From positions 1 to 8,630 of the forward strand of contig JAGVUH010000120.1 in the NCBI GenBank assembly GCA_019136395.1: a DNA stretch of 8,630 nucleotides, read 5' to 3'. Shown piece after piece: positions 6,901 to 8,630 of this stretch. The notes below the pieces were generated by a model. The model was not told the origin of the DNA. It saw nothing but the letters and a program-made list of their open reading frames with translations, and made no database searches. Each line of letters starts with the position of its first letter. Position 1 is the first letter of the stretch. The stretch is from Gammaproteobacteria bacterium (lineage in GTDB: Bacteria > Pseudomonadota > Gammaproteobacteria > Chromatiales > Chromatiaceae). The position numbers and the translations under genes were made by a program.

Positions 6901-7059
6901 GGAACGGCGGCGCTTGGAATGGTGGCGATCGCGATGAAGGGCCTGGACCTGGACCTGGACCTGGACCTGGGCCAGGGAGAGGGAGGCGAGGGCGGTTTCC
7001 GAACCGGAGAAGGGGCCGGAGGGTGGGGGCGGGACGAAGAGGGTCAGTAACTCTTGCAT
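6892..7059 (-). pseudogene. Probable remnant of a fourth DUF21 (CNNM/CorC) gene, N-terminal signature only
   Basis: From ATG 7059-7057 to TGA 6894-6892 the minus strand encodes 55 residues. Residues 1-30 read MQELLTLF, four prolines, then SGPFSGSETALASLSLAQ. The SG.FSGSETAL.SLS pattern is the start of DUF21 membrane domains and closely resembles GFFSGSE and GFFSSTETSLFSLNKLQ in the two nearest downstream paralogues on the same strand. After it come Val-Gln repeats (residues 31-39) made by a hexanucleotide repeat, then a basic tail (ALHRDRHHSKRRRSTG) and a stop. The first membrane helix is interrupted by Pro residues and no other domain follows, so a working transporter is impossible. No purine-rich ribosome site precedes the ATG. 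I infer a decayed duplicate; a small expressed protein or a chance match are alternatives. Confidence 0.55.
6942..6970. repeat. Hexanucleotide microsatellite (CCTGGA)4 plus 5 bases
   Basis: Four perfect CCTGGA units plus CCTGG run from 6942 to 6970. Read on the minus strand in the frame of the DUF21 remnant, the unit encodes Val-Gln; read on the plus strand in one frame it encodes Leu-Asp. A six-base unit preserves frame when it expands or contracts. Confidence 0.9.
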
Positions 7060-7160
7060 CGCGGTGAGGGGGGAGGGCCTCCGGGTTGCCTCGGAACAGT
7101 CGAGATGCGCGTTCTAAACCGAACCGCGAGCGTGCCTGGAACGTAGCGGGTTTTATTTCC
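7060..7160. other. Spacer between the DUF21 remnant and the nhaD promoter region
   Basis: I see no reading frame, hairpin or repeat that I can support here. It is GC-rich at the left and becomes AT-richer toward 7150, where the nhaD upstream region begins. Confidence 0.5.
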
Positions 7161-7166
7161 GCGTTT

Positions 7167-7211
7167 TAATTGCGCTGTAACAATTACGTCACCAGGGCCC
7201 GGGGCTAGAAT
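7167..7211 (+). promoter_or_regulatory. Candidate nhaD promoter with upstream dyad
   Basis: TAGAAT (7206-7211) is a good -10 match; 16 bases upstream is TTACGT (7184-7189), a poor -35. Overlapping the -35 is a perfect inverted repeat TAATTG (7167-7172) / CAATTA (7181-7186) with an 8-base spacer, and inside it the small palindrome GTAACAATTAC. This suggests an activator or repressor site compensating for or blocking the weak -35. Transcription would begin near 7218, leaving a leader of about 125 bases before nhaD. Confidence 0.45.
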
Positions 7212-7230
7212 CCGCCCCCGCCATGATGCT

Positions 7231-7316
7231 TCACGAACCCGAATCTGGTAGCTCGGGGGCCAGTCACCAGGCCGGTAAACGCGGATCCGGCTGGCCGGCT
7301 GGCATGGCGGCTACTT
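7231..7316 (+). ncRNA. Structured leader RNA, candidate cation riboswitch of nhaD
   Basis: Three helices can form together. P1 pairs CCCGA (7238-7242) with TCGGG (7253-7257) around a 10-base loop. P2 pairs GGCCAGTC (7258-7265) with GGCTGGCC (7289-7296), 8 pairs including one G-T, and encloses a smaller stem GG-CCG (7270-7274) / CGG-AT-CC (7282-7288). The P1 loop bases GGTAGC (7247-7252) can pair with GCTACT (7310-7315) downstream, a 6-bp pseudoknot with one G-T pair. Hairpins plus a pseudoknot directly before an Na+/H+ antiporter gene is the arrangement of the nhaA-I (Li+-I) riboswitch class and is also reminiscent of other alkali-metal riboswitches (nhaA-II, DUF1646). I recognise the architecture and context, not a verified consensus. 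Pairing was done by eye without energies. Confidence 0.55.
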
Positions 7317-7318
7317 TT
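7294..7318 (+). terminator. Possible alternative terminator hairpin in the nhaD leader
   Basis: GCCG (7294-7297) can pair with CGGC (7308-7311), with one further C-G pair inside after a mismatch, followed by TACTTTT. This hairpin would use bases from the right arm of P2 and from the pseudoknot strand, so it excludes the structure above. The T-run is only four long and the stem is short, so termination would be modest at best. Confidence 0.28.
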
Positions 7319-7330
7319 AATTCCTGATCT

Positions 7331-7335
7331 GGAGA
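7331..7335 (+). promoter_or_regulatory. Ribosome binding site of nhaD
   Basis: GGAGA lies 6 bases before ATG 7342. It could pair weakly with TTCC at 7321-7324, so partial occlusion is conceivable, but only about four pairs (one G-T) are available. Confidence 0.75.
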
Positions 7336-7341
7336 AACAAC

Positions 7342-8630
7342 ATGACGGGTCAAGCGCTGACGCGCCTTATCCTGCCGGTCGCCGCCCTCCTGGCGCCGGG
7401 GCTCGCCGCCGCGGCCGATACCGCCGAACGTATCGATCTGACCGGACATTGGGTGGGCTTCGTGTCCATCCTGATCTTTGTCGTCGCCTATGGCTTCGTG
7501 ATGGTGGAGGAATTCACCCACCTGCGTAAGTCCAAGCCCGTCATGCTGGCCGCCGGCGCCATCTGGGTGCTGATCGCTATCGTCTATGTCCAGAACGGCC
7601 TGCCCCACGCCGCCGAGGCGGCGGTGCGGCACAACCTCCTGGAATACGCCGAGTTGTTCCTCTTCCTCATGGCGGCCATGACCTACGTCAACACCCTGGA
7701 CGAGCGCAACGTCTTCGAGGCCCTGCGCTCCTGGCTGGTGAGCCGCGGCTTCGGTTACCGCCAGCTCTTCTGGCTCACCGGCACCCTGGCCTTCTTCATC
7801 TCCCCGGTGGCGGACAACCTGACCACGGCCCTGCTGATGGGCGCCGTGGTGCTGGCGGTGGGTGCCGACAGCCCCCGCTTCGTCGCCCTGAGCTTCATCA
7901 ATATCGTGGTGGCCGCCAACGCCGGCGGCGCCTTCAGCCCCTTTGGCGACATCACCACCTTGATGGTCTGGCAGAAGGGCATCGTCGATTTCCAGACCTT
8001 CTTCCTGCTCTTTTTCCCCTCCCTGGTCAATTTCGTCGTGCCCGCGGCCATCATGCACTTCGGGATCCCGAACGTGGTACCGCCGGCCATCGGGGAGAAG
8101 GTGAAGATGCGTCGGGGCGCCAAGCGCATCATGCTCCTCTTCCTGCTGACCATCGCCACCGCCGTCAGCTTCCACAACTTCCTGCACCTGCCCCCGGTGT
8201 TGGGCATGATGACCGGCCTGGCCTACCTCAAGATCTTTGCCTACTTCCTGAAGAAGACCGGCGAGAAGACCAACCTGCGGGACGAGACCATCGAGGATGC
8301 CATGCCCTTCGACATCTACCGCAAACTGGCGCGGTCCGAATGGGACACCCTCATGTTCTTCTATGGCGTGGTGCTGTGCGTGGGCGGCCTGGGCTTCATC
8401 GGCTATCTGGCCCTGATCTCCGAGTTCATCTACGTCGACCTGGGCCCCACCACGGCCAACGTGCTCATCGGCATCCTCTCGGCCATCGTTGACAACATCC
8501 CGGTGATGTTCGCGGTCCTCAACATGATGCCCGACATGTCCCAGGGCCAGTGGCTCCTGGTGACCCTGACGGCGGGCGTGGGCGGCAGCATGCTCTCCAT
8601 CGGCTCCGCCGCCGGCGTGGCGCTGATGGG
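7342..8630 (+). CDS. nhaD: NhaD-family Na+/H+ antiporter, 3'-truncated by the window
   Basis: The protein exchanges cytoplasmic Na+ (and usually Li+) for external protons at the inner membrane, for pH and salt tolerance. From ATG 7342 the frame is open for 429 codons to the window end; family members are somewhat longer, so probably about 50 residues are missing. Residues 1-25 (LTRLILPVAALLAPGLAAAADTAE) look like a cleavable signal peptide. Then come many hydrophobic helices and the ion-path motifs of the family: EEFTHLRKSKPV (about 56-67), SPVADNLTTALLMG (154-167, Asp158), NAGGAFSPFGDITT (193-206, Asp203) and SAIVDNIPVMFA (Asp384). GGAGA lies 6 bases before the start. The gene is divergent from the CNNM/CorC operon and preceded by a structured leader that may regulate it. 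No frame break is seen in the visible part. Confidence 0.93.
   Translation, partial: MTGQALTRLILPVAALLAPGLAAAADTAERIDLTGHWVGFVSILIFVVAYGFVMVEEFTHLRKSKPVMLAAGAIWVLIAIVYVQNGLPHAAEAAVRHNLLEYAELFLFLMAAMTYVNTLDERNVFEALRSWLVSRGFGYRQLFWLTGTLAFFISPVADNLTTALLMGAVVLAVGADSPRFVALSFINIVVAANAGGAFSPFGDITTLMVWQKGIVDFQTFFLLFFPSLVNFVVPAAIMHFGIPNVVPPAIGEKVKMRRGAKRIMLLFLLTIATAVSFHNFLHLPPVLGMMTGLAYLKIFAYFLKKTGEKTNLRDETIEDAMPFDIYRKLARSEWDTLMFFYGVVLCVGGLGFIGYLALISEFIYVDLGPTTANVLIGILSAIVDNIPVMFAVLNMMPDMSQGQWLLVTLTAGVGGSMLSIGSAAGVALM

Noticed and set aside
6934..7050. Small plus-strand open frame with Leu-Asp repeats across the microsatellite
   Set aside because: No ribosome binding site and a low-complexity Gly-rich translation; the minus-strand frame has the DUF21 signature instead.
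7223..7327. Small plus-strand open frame (34 codons) in the nhaD leader as a leader peptide
   Set aside because: No ribosome binding site precedes it, the sequence has no regulatory codon run, and the same bases are better explained by RNA pairing; it would be reconsidered if ribosome profiling showed occupancy.
7264..8187. A 307-codon minus-strand open frame within nhaD
   Set aside because: It lies opposite the well-supported NhaD frame, has a His/Gly/Asp/Gln-rich composition typical of antisense shadows, and has no recognisable motif.
1..8630. Phage, transposon, CRISPR or defence system
   Set aside because: No transposase, integrase, Cas or toxin-antitoxin signature, no spaced direct repeats of CRISPR form, and all clear genes belong to metabolic or transport families.

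Overview
The window is GC-rich, and its gene families and codon use fit a gammaproteobacterium. A Chromatiales-like (purple sulfur bacterium) source is plausible, but the window contains no taxonomic marker, so this is a soft inference.

Left part (1-2507, + strand): the 3' end of a trehalose-6-phosphate phosphatase gene (otsB) is followed 23 bp later by a glycoside hydrolase family 15 (GH15) gene that is clearly broken. The OtsB fragment reads in one open frame but carries an extra, low-complexity, Gly/Glu/Arg-rich stretch of about 55-60 residues in the middle of the fold. The GH15 gene has two frame changes, near 1320 and 1925. Each coincides with missing conserved family sequence, and the second loss removes the segment that should hold the catalytic general acid. 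No trehalose-6-phosphate synthase gene (otsA) follows, so the visible part of this trehalose locus looks degraded.

Convergent gap (2508-2738): it holds a GC-rich inverted repeat and two imperfect tandem copies of a unit of about 40 bp. It looks like a dispersed intergenic repeat and no gene is visible.

Middle part (2739-6808, - strand): three consecutive genes are transcribed right to left with gaps of 60 and 47 bp, probably as one operon. All encode CNNM/CorC-type membrane proteins (DUF21 membrane domain, CBS pair, C-terminal CorC_HlyC domain), a family linked to Na+-driven Mg2+ export and, in the PaeA/YtfL branch, to polyamine export. The first gene starts at TTG. The first and second share an almost identical 17-bp block around their start codons.

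Divergent region (6809-7341): upstream of the operon, on the same strand, lies a 55-codon frame carrying a recognisable DUF21 N-terminal signature (SGPFSGSETALASLS) that runs into a (CCTGGA)n microsatellite encoding Val-Gln repeats and then stops. It is probably the remnant of a fourth paralogue. On the other strand, a promoter-like TAGAAT is followed by a leader that can form two hairpins and a 6-bp pseudoknot, directly before nhaD. This is a good candidate for a cation-responsive riboswitch.

Right part (7342-8630, + strand): nhaD, an Na+/H+ antiporter of the NhaD family, runs off the window end. The CNNM/CorC operon and nhaD together form a divergent cation-homeostasis locus: NhaD would build or use the Na+ gradient that CNNM/CorC exporters are thought to exploit. 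This coupling is inferred from family knowledge and gene order.
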